Assembly: GCF_003415675.1 (NCBI RefSeq)
Contig: NZ_QFZK01000009.1
Coordinates: 62,001-126,000, forward strand
Direction: 5' to 3'
DNA length: 64,000 bases
Source: Rhodoferax lacus
GTDB lineage: Bacteria; Pseudomonadota; Gammaproteobacteria; Burkholderiales; Burkholderiaceae_C
The notes beneath the pieces were generated by a model, which saw only the letters and a program-made list of their open reading frames with translations, ran no database searches and was not told the DNA's origin. Below are positions 8,313-16,547 of this stretch, one piece after another; the stretch's first letter is position 1, and each line of letters begins with the position of its first letter. The translations under genes and the position numbers were made by a program.

Positions 8313-9008
8313 ATGCACCGCATTCTGCTGATCGACGACGACGCGCAACTAGGCCCGCCCCTGGCGGCCTACTTTGCGCGTTTCGACTTCAAGCTCGAAT
8401 GCGCCCTGAAACCCAGCGCGGGGCTGGCGCTGCTCAAGCGCGAACGCTTTGACGCCGCCATCCTGGATGTGATGCTGCCCGAGATGGATGGCTTTGCCCT
8501 GTGCCGCGCCATCCGCAAAGACAGCGACATCCCCCTCATCATGCTGACCGCGCGCGGCGAAGTGATGGACCGTGTGGTGGGGCTGGAGCTGGGTGCCGAC
8601 GACTACGTGCCCAAACCCTTCGAGCCGCGCGAGCTGGTGGCCCGTTTGCAAACCGTGCTGCGCCGCCGTGTGGTGTCACCCGCGTTGACCACAGCTACGG
8701 GTGATCAGACCCTGCGCTTCGACGGGCTCTCCATTGATGTGCCCACCCGCAGCGTGACCCGGCAGGGCGAACCGCTTGCACTCACCAGCACCGAATTTGA
8801 TTTGCTCTGCCTGCTGGCGCGCGCGCCCGGCAAGATCTTCAGCCGCGACGACATCCTCAACCACCTGCGCGGCCACGAGGTGGACATGCTCACCCGTGCG
8901 GTGGACATTGTCATCAGCCGCCTGCGTAAAAAGCTGGAGCCGCTGGACTGCATCAAGACCCTGCGCAACGCGGGCTACACGCTGGCACTTAGCCGGTTGC
9001 TGCCATGA
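8313..9008 (+). CDS. OmpR/PhoB-family response regulator, CpxR/RstA-like
   Basis: 231 aa. An N-terminal receiver domain has the acidic pocket IDDD (residues 7-10), the phospho-acceptor Asp 52 in ILDVMLPEMDG and the conserved Lys in YVPKPF. A C-terminal winged helix (about 130-228) ends in the TRAVDIVISRLRKKL recognition region. It would bind DNA when phosphorylated by the kinase encoded downstream. Its stop codon overlaps the ATG of a 47-codon ORF at 9005 (ATGA). With the upstream Spy/CpxP-like gene the cluster resembles a Cpx envelope-stress system; the actual stimulus is unknown. Confidence 0.88.
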   Translation: MHRILLIDDDAQLGPPLAAYFARFDFKLECALKPSAGLALLKRERFDAAILDVMLPEMDGFALCRAIRKDSDIPLIMLTARGEVMDRVVGLELGADDYVPKPFEPRELVARLQTVLRRRVVSPALTTATGDQTLRFDGLSIDVPTRSVTRQGEPLALTSTEFDLLCLLARAPGKIFSRDDILNHLRGHEVDMLTRAVDIVISRLRKKLEPLDCIKTLRNAGYTLALSRLLP

Positions 9009-9148
9009 CAAATGTTCAGGCCCAGCGTGGGGCTGCGCCACTGCAGCCGGTACACAAGGTGGCGCATGCGGACGGGGCCACGGGCTCGGCGCTGGACTGC
9101 CCCGCTGTTGCGCCCATTGCCACTCGCCGCACCAGGGTCTGTGCATGA
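9005..9148 (+). CDS. Small 47-codon ORF coupled between regulator and kinase (hypothetical)
   Basis: ATG 9005 overlaps the regulator stop (ATGA), and its own TGA at 9146-9148 overlaps the kinase ATG 9145. It therefore bridges exactly the 136-bp gap between the two partners. The 47-residue product starts MTNVQAQRGAA, is rich in Ala and Val, has no membrane segment and resembles nothing I recognise. It may be a real small protein, or only a translational bridge that delivers ribosomes to the kinase start. An alternative is that the kinase uses an upstream non-ATG start. Confidence 0.4.
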   Translation: MTNVQAQRGAAPLQPVHKVAHADGATGSALDCPAVAPIATRRTRVCA

Positions 9149-10515
9149 GCTGGCTGCGCCACTCCCGCGATGCACTGGCGCATCCGCGCCGGGCGTTGGC
9201 GCAGTCGCGCCATGCGCTGGCCCATTCGCTGCGCGTGCGACTGGTAGCGCTGTTTGTGCTGCTGGCCCTGGCCATGGCGGCCACCTTTGCCGTGGGCATG
9301 CAGGCCGCGCTCAGCATCGGCTGGCGTGACGCGGCGCGCCCCTTGGTGATGGACTATGTGGACAAGCTGGCCGCCGAGATTGGCAGCCCGCCCAGCACGG
9401 AACGTGCGCAGGTCCTGGTAGACCGGCTGCCGCTGCGCATCCGCATCAGCGGGCCGGTGGTCAACTGGCGCAGCAGCCCGAATCAACCAGAGCGCGGCCA
9501 GCCATCGGGCGACAGCGGGCGCTGGAATCGGGACGGTGTTGGCGACGGCCCCGAAGAGCACTTGCTGGAGCGCCGCAGCGCCGACGGCCACCGCATCCAG
9601 TTCGGCCTGAGCGTGGCTGCGTGGCGCGACCGGCCGCGCTTCATCGGCTGGACCACGCTGGCGCTGTTGTTGTTGTTTACCGCATTGGCTTACAAGAGGG
9701 TGCGCCGCCTTTTGCGCCCGCTGGACGATATACGTGCCGGTGCCCTGCGCTTTGGCGCGGGTGACTTTGCGCAAGCCATTGCCGTGCCCCACCCCAAGCG
9801 CCTGGATGAGCTGGGGGAATTGGCGGCCACCATCAACACCATGGCCAGTGACATCCAGCAGATGCTGGACGCCAAGCGCAGCCTGCTGCTGGCCATAAGC
9901 CACGAGCTGCGCAGCCCGCTCACCCGTGCGCGCCTGAACACCGAACTATTGCCCGAGACCGCAGAACTGCAGGCCAGCCGCGATGCGCTCTTGAGAGACC
10001 TGGCGCTGATGCGTGACCTGGTGACCGACCTGCTGGAGAGCGAACGCCTGTCCAGCCGCCACGCCGCGCTGCACTGTGAGCCGGTAGACCTGAAGGCACT
10101 GGCCGAGGAGGTGGCGCTTGGCCTCGATCACCCGGTGCAGCTGGACCTTGCCGCCGATCTGCCCACGCTGCAGCTGGATGTGACCCGCATGCGCCTCTTG
10201 CTGCGCAATCTTCTGGACAACGCCCTGCGCCACAGCGGTGAGGCCTCGCTGGCGCCGCTGCTGCGCGTGCTGGCGCAGGAGGCGGGTGGTGTGGAAATCA
10301 GCGTGCGGGACTTTGGCGCCGGGGTGTCACCCGAGCAACTCAGCCAACTGGCCCAGCCCTTTTACCGCCCCGACTCCGCCCGCACCCGCGAGGGTGGTGG
10401 CGTGGGTCTGGGTCTGTACCTGTGCAAGCTGGTGGCAGAGGCGCATGGCGGCAGCCTGGCGATCGGGAATGCAAACCCCGGCCTGGTGGTTACGGTGCGT
10501 CTGCCAGCTGGATAA
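9145..10515 (+). CDS. Sensor histidine kinase, CpxA/RstB-like
   Basis: 456 aa from ATG 9145. A membrane segment near residues 29-51 and a second near 170-188 enclose a periplasmic domain of about 115 residues. A HAMP region, a HisKA domain with phospho-acceptor His 253 in ISHELRSPLTR, and an HATPase_c domain follow, with N box NLLDNALRH near 355 and glycine boxes towards the end. It should phosphorylate the regulator encoded upstream. Translation looks coupled to the small ORF that ends over its ATG. The last 26 bp overlap, tail to tail, the oxidoreductase gene on the minus strand. Confidence 0.88.
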   Translation: MSWLRHSRDALAHPRRALAQSRHALAHSLRVRLVALFVLLALAMAATFAVGMQAALSIGWRDAARPLVMDYVDKLAAEIGSPPSTERAQVLVDRLPLRIRISGPVVNWRSSPNQPERGQPSGDSGRWNRDGVGDGPEEHLLERRSADGHRIQFGLSVAAWRDRPRFIGWTTLALLLLFTALAYKRVRRLLRPLDDIRAGALRFGAGDFAQAIAVPHPKRLDELGELAATINTMASDIQQMLDAKRSLLLAISHELRSPLTRARLNTELLPETAELQASRDALLRDLALMRDLVTDLLESERLSSRHAALHCEPVDLKALAEEVALGLDHPVQLDLAADLPTLQLDVTRMRLLLRNLLDNALRHSGEASLAPLLRVLAQEAGGVEISVRDFGAGVSPEQLSQLAQPFYRPDSARTREGGGVGLGLYLCKLVAEAHGGSLAIGNANPGLVVTVRLPAG

Positions 10516-11539
10516 CCAGTTTGCCGAAGTTCTTGCCCTGCAGCAATCCCATGAAGGCGCTAGGTGCGTTCTCCAGACCCTGCACGATGTCTTCGCGTGC
10601 CGCAATTCGGCCCTCTTTCACCCAGGTGCTCATGGCGGTGTGGAACTCGCCAAAGCGCGGCGCGTAGTCGTCGAAGATGATGAAGCCCTGCATCCGGATG
10701 CGCTTGCGCAGCAGCGTGCCCATCAGCGTGGCACGCCGGTCTGGCCCGCCCGGTGTGGTCGCATTTTTGGCCGTGTCGTTGTAGTGGGCAATCAGCCCGC
10801 ACACCGGGACCCGCGCGCGGGTATTGAGCAGGGGTAACACGGCGTCAAACACCGCGCCGCCCACGTTTTCAAAATACACATCAATGCCCTTGGGGCAGGC
10901 CGCAGCCAGTTGCGCTGCGAAGTCGCTGCTGTGGTGGTCCACGCAGTGGTCAAAGCCCAGTTCGTCCACCACGTAGCGGCACTTTTCTGCGCCACCCGCA
11001 ATACCCACCACGGTGCAGCCCTTGATCCTGGCAATCTGCCCCACCACCGAGCCCACCGCACCGCTGGCTGCGGCCACCACCACGGTTTCTCCCGCGACAG
11101 GTTTGCCGATGTCCAGCAGGCCCATGTAGGCGGTGAAGCCCGTCATGCCCAGGACGCCGAGGGCGTGCGAAGGGTGAGGGTCGGCCGCGTCCAACTTGGT
11201 CAGGCCCTGGCCGTCGGAGACGGCATAGTCCTGCCAGCCGGTGTAGCCCAGCACCAGGTCACCCATGGCAAAGCGGGGGTTGTGCGAGGCTTCCACCCGT
11301 GACACCGTGCCACCCACCATGACCTCCCCCAGGGCCACTGGCGCGGCGTACGACGGGCCGTCGCTCATGCGGCCGCGCATATACGGGTCCAGTGACAGGA
11401 ACAGCGTGCGCAACAGCACCTGGCCAGCCTCGGGCTGTGGCACCGGGCCGCTCACCAGTTGGAAGTCCTCGCTGGTGGGCGCGCCGACCGGGCGGCTGCT
11501 GAGGAGGATGCGGCGGTTGAGCGTGGTGCTTTGTGGCAT
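10490..11539 (-). CDS. NADP-dependent oxidoreductase, zinc-independent MDR (CurA/leukotriene B4 dehydrogenase) family
   Basis: 349 aa from ATG 11539 (MPQSTTLNRRILL). A GroES-like N-terminal domain carries the family hallmark FLSLDPYMRGRM, followed by a Rossmann domain with the dinucleotide motif AAASGAVGSVVGQ and the Tyr-bearing segment VCGLIAHYND. No zinc-binding cysteines are seen, as expected for this branch. Members reduce alpha,beta-unsaturated carbonyls with NADPH; the substrate here is unknown. Longer in-frame starts upstream would only add low-complexity sequence. Confidence 0.88.
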   Translation of the reverse strand: MPQSTTLNRRILLSSRPVGAPTSEDFQLVSGPVPQPEAGQVLLRTLFLSLDPYMRGRMSDGPSYAAPVALGEVMVGGTVSRVEASHNPRFAMGDLVLGYTGWQDYAVSDGQGLTKLDAADPHPSHALGVLGMTGFTAYMGLLDIGKPVAGETVVVAAASGAVGSVVGQIARIKGCTVVGIAGGAEKCRYVVDELGFDHCVDHHSSDFAAQLAAACPKGIDVYFENVGGAVFDAVLPLLNTRARVPVCGLIAHYNDTAKNATTPGGPDRRATLMGTLLRKRIRMQGFIIFDDYAPRFGEFHTAMSTWVKEGRIAAREDIVQGLENAPSAFMGLLQGKNFGKLVIQLADAP

Positions 11540-11692
11540 GGGGGTTCCTGTCATTCGATAGTCGGCAGGTCCAAGCCCTGCTGTGAGACCTGATTGTGCT
11601 GCCCTCGCTGGCCTGCGTCTGTTCGATGGACTACACAGTGGCAAGGTGTGGGCTGTGCAGCGGCATCTGCGTGCAGCCCTAAGATGGAGCCT

Positions 11693-12403
11693 ATGCCCAC
11701 CACCCTCATCCTCCTGCCCGGCCTGGTCTGCGACAGCGCCACCTGGGGTCCGCAAATCCAGGCCCTGTCGCCACGCCTGCGCTGCCACGTGGCGGACTAT
11801 GGCCTGTGCGATTCCATCAACGCCATGGCCCAGCACGTGCTGCACACCGCGCCCTCACAGACCTTTGCCCTGGCCGGTCACTCCATGGGCGGGCGCGTGG
11901 CGCTGGAAGTGCTGCGCCTGGCTCCCCACCGCGTGCACCATCTGGCCCTGCTGGACACGGGCACCCACCCCCTGCCTGCGGGCGATGCCGGTGCCCGGGA
12001 GCGCGCCGGGCGCATGGCTTTGTTGCAGACCGCCGAGCGCAAAGGCATGCGCGCCATGGCCGCGCTGTGGGCCAAGCCCATGGTGCACCCCGCGCACCAC
12101 GGCACGCCCGTGTTCGAGGCCGTGCTGGACATGCTGGCGCGCAGCAGCCCCGAGCAATACGCGGCCCAAATCAACGCCCTGCTGAACCGCCCGGATGCCG
12201 CACCCGTGCTGCCCACCATCCGCTGCCCGACCCTGGTGCTCACAGGCCGTGAAGACCTGTGGAGCCCGCCCGAGGCGCACGAACGCATGGCCGCCGCCAT
12301 TGCGGGCGCGCAGCTGTGCATCGTCGAGCAATGCGGCCACATGTCCATGCTGGAGCAGCCGGAAGTGGTGAATGCGGCGTTTGAGAGTTGGCTGTTCAAA
12401 TAG
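11693..12403 (+). CDS. Alpha/beta-fold hydrolase
   Basis: 236 aa. ATG 11693 is chosen because GGAG lies about 6 bp upstream. Visible are the oxyanion segment LLPGLVCD, the nucleophile elbow GHSMGG with Ser 64, an Asp in TGREDLWSPP and the catalytic His in QCGHMSMLEQP, giving a complete triad. A lid of about 60 residues lies between the elbow and the Asp. No signal peptide is seen, so it is cytosolic. The substrate cannot be inferred. It stands alone, divergent from the oxidoreductase gene. Confidence 0.82.
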   Translation: MPTTLILLPGLVCDSATWGPQIQALSPRLRCHVADYGLCDSINAMAQHVLHTAPSQTFALAGHSMGGRVALEVLRLAPHRVHHLALLDTGTHPLPAGDAGARERAGRMALLQTAERKGMRAMAALWAKPMVHPAHHGTPVFEAVLDMLARSSPEQYAAQINALLNRPDAAPVLPTIRCPTLVLTGREDLWSPPEAHERMAAAIAGAQLCIVEQCGHMSMLEQPEVVNAAFESWLFK

Positions 12404-12463
12404 CAGGTGGGGACGGAACCGACCTCTGAATAAACTGTCCTGCGTGCCCGGGGGCGGCGCATT

Positions 12464-13105
12464 TCAGGTGCTTAGGCCCAAAGCGAGTACCTGTTGGGCC
12501 CATGCGAGCAGTGGTGCAACCAGTTCCTGTGTCCAGGCGCCTTTGCACAATGCCACCGCCTTTTGGGTTTCCGCTGCAGAGTCGCTTGAGTCATACAGCA
12601 CAGCCGCATCCGCAAGCCGCACGGCCCGGGACAGGTTGGCCAGCGTGCGTGGATAGCGTTCAAGAATGCGATGGATGGGCACCGGGTGACCACCTTCATT
12701 GACACGCCGTGCAACGCGTTCCAACAGTTGGGCTGCGTCATCCAGCGCCACGACCAGCAGCATGACAAAGTAACCCTTTGCCTGGGCGTCTGCAATCAGC
12801 GCCAGCTTGGAGGGGTGAGAAAAAACGGTTTCGCTCACAAATGCATGGCCCATCTGCAAAAGCTGGGCACGTCGGGTATCCGCCCATAGGCGTGCTTGTT
12901 CGGAGCGGGCTACAGGGTCGGCAATGTGTTGCAGGTGCGCCGCTTCATACACATCCGCATTCACAAACTCTGCTGTGGCAGGAATAGTTCCCGCCAGTAC
13001 ATGCGCCTTGTAGAGGGTGGACTTGCCCGCACCGTTTGGCCCGGCCAACAGGAAAAATACCGGCTTGTCGGAGGCCACGGGTTTTAAAGGCCTGGATGGG
13101 CCCAT
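12464..13105 (-). CDS. Zeta-toxin-like P-loop kinase (toxin of a putative TA pair)
   Basis: 213 aa. Walker A GPNGAGKST sits at residues 22-30 and is followed by the zeta-family pattern: EFVNADVYE (sugar-nucleotide-binding Asp region), a helical segment, and SETVFSHPSK near 90. Zeta toxins phosphorylate UDP-N-acetylglucosamine and poison cell-wall synthesis; related proteins are kinases with other substrates. The ATG lies one base after the stop of the preceding ParD-like antitoxin gene, in the order antitoxin-toxin. The pairing with a ParD-like rather than epsilon antitoxin is inferred from adjacency. Confidence 0.75.
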   Translation of the reverse strand: MGPSRPLKPVASDKPVFFLLAGPNGAGKSTLYKAHVLAGTIPATAEFVNADVYEAAHLQHIADPVARSEQARLWADTRRAQLLQMGHAFVSETVFSHPSKLALIADAQAKGYFVMLLVVALDDAAQLLERVARRVNEGGHPVPIHRILERYPRTLANLSRAVRLADAAVLYDSSDSAAETQKAVALCKGAWTQELVAPLLAWAQQVLALGLST

Positions 13106-13106
13106 G

Positions 13107-13460
13107 TCACGCGGCTTTTCGGGGTGCCTTGCTGCGGTTCTGAGTCACGACTTCCCGCACCCGCTGCGCCAGGCTGCCATCTGCTTCAACGGCCATGTAC
13201 TGTGCCAGCAGCGCATCGGCTTGGGGTGTGGCGGCAACCTTATTTGCGAGTGCGTTGCGGGCCGTTGCCTCATAGTTGGCAATGGCGGTCTGGGCCTCTC
13301 TAGCCGTCAGTCCGCTGTGTTCGACGATTCGCCCCAGTGTCGCCCAATATTCGACCTGACCTGCAACCGAACGGCGCATGGGCTGGGCCGCTTCGCGTGC
13401 CTGTGCGACCAGCGCGGAAGGGAGTTTGACGGACGCAAAAGCAGCCTGAGCTTGGGACAT
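13107..13460 (-). CDS. ParD-like antitoxin
   Basis: 117 aa from ATG 13460, preceded by AGGAG at 8 bp; an upstream in-frame start at 13493 has no such site. The N-terminal half (SVKLPSALVAQAREAA ... SVAGQVEYWATLGR) has the ribbon-helix-helix pattern of the ParD-like antitoxin family. The C-terminal half is helical and charged and would embrace the toxin. The stop and the toxin ATG are separated by one base, so the pair is translationally coupled. Autoregulation through a promoter in 13461-13625 is expected for such modules but not shown. Confidence 0.72.
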   Translation of the reverse strand: MSQAQAAFASVKLPSALVAQAREAAQPMRRSVAGQVEYWATLGRIVEHSGLTAREAQTAIANYEATARNALANKVAATPQADALLAQYMAVEADGSLAQRVREVVTQNRSKAPRKAA

Positions 13461-13625
13461 GGAAAATCTCCTGATTGGCGCATTTTGCGCCAATCAGCGT
13501 TGCTTTTCAAGCAGCGCAGGGTTGCGGCCTGCAGCGGTCTGAACGGTAACAGGGTGCTGGCATCATTGGCTCTGGCAATTGCCGTACAGCGTACTCTCGC
13601 CTTGCCCCACTACCTGAACCTCAGC

Positions 13626-14660
13626 ATGAAAACCTTCTTCAATCACCTCCACGCCCAGCACCAGGGTCAGTATGAAATGTTCCGCGGCGCCCTGGTGCCC
13701 TGCCACGAAGTGCCCGCGCGCGCCGACCATGTGCTGGCCGAACTGCAGCGCCGCAAGCTGGGTGAAGTCTGCGCACCGCAGGCCTTTGCTGCTGGCGCGC
13801 TCACCGCCATCCACAGCCCGCGCTACCTTGCCTTTCTGGAAAGCGCCTGGAGCGAATGGGTGGCGCTGGACCCCGCCAACGCCACGCGCGATGCGCTGCC
13901 TTCGGTGTGGCCCACGCGTAGTTTTCGCACCGATGTGCTGCCTGACAACTTTGCCGCGCGCATGGGCCTGTTTTCGTTTGACGCGGGCTCGCCCCTGACT
14001 GCGGGCACCTGGGTGGCGGCACGCACCGGGGCCGACTGTGCCCTGAGCGCGGCGCAGGCCGTGGCCGGTGGCGAGCGTGCTGCGTTTGCACTCAGCCGCC
14101 CACCGGGCCACCACGCCGGGGCCGACTTCTTTGGCGGCTATTGCTTTCTGAACAACGCCGCGCTGGCCGCACAGCATTTGCGTGACAAAGGCCTGGAGCG
14201 CGTGGCCGTGCTGGATGTGGACTACCACCACGGCAATGGCACACAGGCCATCTTTTACAGCCGCCCCGATGTCTTCTTTGCCAGCATCCACGGCGACCCG
14301 CGCACCGAATACCCCTTCTTCCTGGGCCATGCCGATGAGACCGGCGCTGGTGCAGGCGAGGGCGCCAACCTCAACCTGCCGCTGCCGCGCGGCACCGGAT
14401 ACGCCCATTGGTCCGACGCACTGGAGGTGGCCCTGGCCTCCATCAGCCGCTTCGGCGCCGAGGCATTGGTGGTCTCTTTGGGTGTGGACACGTTTGCGGG
14501 TGACCCGATTTCCGGCTTCACCTTGCAAAGCGATGACTACCTGCGCCTGGGTGAGCGCCTGCAACAGGCGGGCCTGCCCACGGTACTGGTGTTTGAGGGC
14601 GGTTATGCGGTGGAAGAAGTAGGCATCAACGCAGTGAACGTGCTGCAGGCCTTTGCCTGA
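13626..14660 (+). CDS. Histone deacetylase-like amidohydrolase, acetylpolyamine aminohydrolase type
   Basis: 344 aa from ATG 13626, matching the family length of about 340. Signature residues of the class II deacetylase fold are present: PPGHHAG (His 162-163), the zinc site DVDYHHGNGTQ (Asp 197-His 202) and the distal GGYAVEE glycine motif. An N-terminal loop region (YEMFRGALVPCHEVPARAD) is typical of polyamine deacetylases. It would hydrolyse acetyl groups from acetylpolyamines or related amides in the cytosol. It is divergent from the TA pair; the 13461-13625 gap holds both promoters. Confidence 0.85.
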   Translation: MKTFFNHLHAQHQGQYEMFRGALVPCHEVPARADHVLAELQRRKLGEVCAPQAFAAGALTAIHSPRYLAFLESAWSEWVALDPANATRDALPSVWPTRSFRTDVLPDNFAARMGLFSFDAGSPLTAGTWVAARTGADCALSAAQAVAGGERAAFALSRPPGHHAGADFFGGYCFLNNAALAAQHLRDKGLERVAVLDVDYHHGNGTQAIFYSRPDVFFASIHGDPRTEYPFFLGHADETGAGAGEGANLNLPLPRGTGYAHWSDALEVALASISRFGAEALVVSLGVDTFAGDPISGFTLQSDDYLRLGERLQQAGLPTVLVFEGGYAVEEVGINAVNVLQAFA

Positions 14661-14704
14661 GGCACACTCGGCCAGTTCAACTCTGCACACATCGGGAGCC
14701 CTGC

Positions 14705-15430
14705 ATGACTCTGGCGTTCATTGTCACGGTGCTGATCGTCGGCGTCCTGTCCGCCGTGGTGTGGGGCAAGTACACAGCACTCAAGCGCGAGGCCTACATC
14801 CGCCACGCCCTGCTGCCTTCCGGCCTGTATGAGCAGCTGCGCAAGATCCACCCCACACTGTCCCACAAGGACTGCCAGTTGGTCGGCCTGGGCCTGCGCC
14901 AGTTCTTTCTCGCCTACCTCAAAAGCGGCAGGTAGTATGTGTCCATGCCCTCCCAAGTGGTGGATGACCTTTGGCATGCGTTCATTCTGAACACCCGCAG
15001 CTATGATGCGTTTTGCAAGCAGGCCTTTGGGCGGTTTTTGCACCACGTGCCCAGTGCAGCGCTCAAGAGCAACCGCCATAGCAACACCGGCCTGCGCCGT
15101 TGTTGGTGGTACACCTGCAAGGAAGAAAACATCAACCCCCGCAACGCCACCCGCTTGCCCCTGCTCTTCGCGCTGGACACCAAGCTGCAGATCGCGGGCG
15201 GCTTCCACTATGTTGCGGATTGCAGCACCGTGCGCAGACTCGCAGAGCGGGGCAGCGATGCCGCAACGGTGTATTGCGGTGGGGACTTTTCAGACAATTC
15301 CTTCGATGGCAGCACGGACGGCTTTGGTGACGCGTCGGGCCATGGTTCCGACGCCGGCCATTCGGGCAGCGATGCCGACGGTGGTGGCGGATCAGACGGC
15401 TGCGGTGGTGGGGGCTGCGGAGGCGACTAA
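14705..15430 (+). pseudogene. Membrane-anchored glycine-rich-tail protein interrupted by an in-frame amber codon
   Basis: Two open stretches in the same frame, 14705-14935 and 14936-15430, are separated only by TAG at 14933-14935. The join LKSGR-stop-YVSMPSQVVDDLWHAF reads like one continuous conserved domain, so the stop probably replaces a CAG Gln codon. The first part has an N-terminal membrane helix (residues 2-22). The second continues the cytosolic domain with WHAFILNTRSYDAFC and ends in a Gly/Ser/Asp/Cys-rich tail (GGGGSDGCGGGGCGGD). The function of the family is unknown to me. The last 4 bp overlap the radical SAM gene on the other strand. A sequencing error or amber read-through are alternatives to a true pseudogene. 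Confidence 0.7.
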
Positions 15431-16518
15431 AACAGATCGCTTTGCGCGGCGTTCACTTGCGGCGGCCGAAACTGCGACAGGTCCACCGCCTGGGGCAACT
15501 TCTGCAAACCATAGCGTTTGAGCGCAATCTGAAAACGCCTGGCCAGCAGCTCGGCAAACAGGCCCTGGCCTTTCATGCGGGTAGCGAAGTGGGGGTCGTA
15601 GTCCCGGCCGCCACGCATCTCCTGCACCCGGTGCATCACGTGCGCAGCACGCAATGGAAAGTGCTGCTCCAGCCATTGCACAAACAGGTCGCGCACCTCC
15701 AGCGGCAGGCGCAGCAGCACATAGCTCGCATAGCGGGCACCGGCCAGGGCTGCGGCCTGCAGAATTTTTTCCAGCTCGGTATCGTTGATGGCTGGAATCA
15801 TGGGCGAGGCAAACACTGCCACCGGAATGCCAGCCTGCGCCAGCGTCTGCATGGCCTGCAGGCGGCTGGCGGGTGCGCTGGCGCGCGGGTCGAGCTTGCG
15901 TGCAAGCGCAGGGTCCAGCGTGGTCAGCGAGATGCACACATGCACCAGACCCTTGGCCGCCATGGGGCCCAGAATGTCCAGGTCGCGCGTGACCAGCGCA
16001 TTCTTGGTGATGATGCCCACCGGCACCTGGCACTCGGCCAGCACCTCCAGCACCGCGCGCGTAAGGCCCAGCTTGCGCTCAATGGGCTGGTACGGGTCGG
16101 TGTTGGCGCCCAGCACGATCAGGGCCGGTGTGTAAGAAGGCTTGGCCAGCTCGGCACGCAACAAGGCAGCGGCATTGGTCTTGGCGAAAATCTGCGTCTC
16201 AAAGTCCAGCCCCGGCGACAGGCCCAGGTAGGAATGCGTGGGCCGGGCATAGCAATAAACGCAGCCATGCTCGCAGCCCTGGTAGGGGTTGATGCTTTGC
16301 TCAAAGCCGATGTCAGGCGACTGGTTGCGGCTGATGATGCTGCGCGCCAGGCGCTGCACCAATACCGTCTTGGGCCGGGCCGGTTCATCGCCGCCATCGG
16401 TATCGTCCCCCGGCCAATCCTGTTGTTCCGGCGCCAGTGCCTCGCGCGTGAACGCGTCAAAGCGTGAGCCAACATTAGAGCCGGTGCCGCGGCCTTTGTG
16501 GAAGTGGATGGTGTGCAT
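15427..16518 (-). CDS. PA0069-family radical SAM protein
   Basis: 363 aa from ATG 16518. It contains the cluster-binding motif C-x3-C-x2-C at Cys 82, 86 and 89 (GCEHGCVYCY), preceded by SINPYQ as in the PA0069/spore-photoproduct-lyase-like group. Further on are the SAM-contacting VLGANTDPYQPIE and ITKNALVTRDLD. The C-terminal portion (about 240-363) is helical. The reaction is unknown. The integrase remnant ends 29 bp upstream on the same strand, so the integron sits directly in front of this gene and may have displaced its promoter. Confidence 0.85.
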   Translation of the reverse strand: MHTIHFHKGRGTGSNVGSRFDAFTREALAPEQQDWPGDDTDGGDEPARPKTVLVQRLARSIISRNQSPDIGFEQSINPYQGCEHGCVYCYARPTHSYLGLSPGLDFETQIFAKTNAAALLRAELAKPSYTPALIVLGANTDPYQPIERKLGLTRAVLEVLAECQVPVGIITKNALVTRDLDILGPMAAKGLVHVCISLTTLDPALARKLDPRASAPASRLQAMQTLAQAGIPVAVFASPMIPAINDTELEKILQAAALAGARYASYVLLRLPLEVRDLFVQWLEQHFPLRAAHVMHRVQEMRGGRDYDPHFATRMKGQGLFAELLARRFQIALKRYGLQKLPQAVDLSQFRPPQVNAAQSDLF

Positions 16519-16547
16519 ACCCGTTCGGTGCCTGTCCAGCGCCTGAT

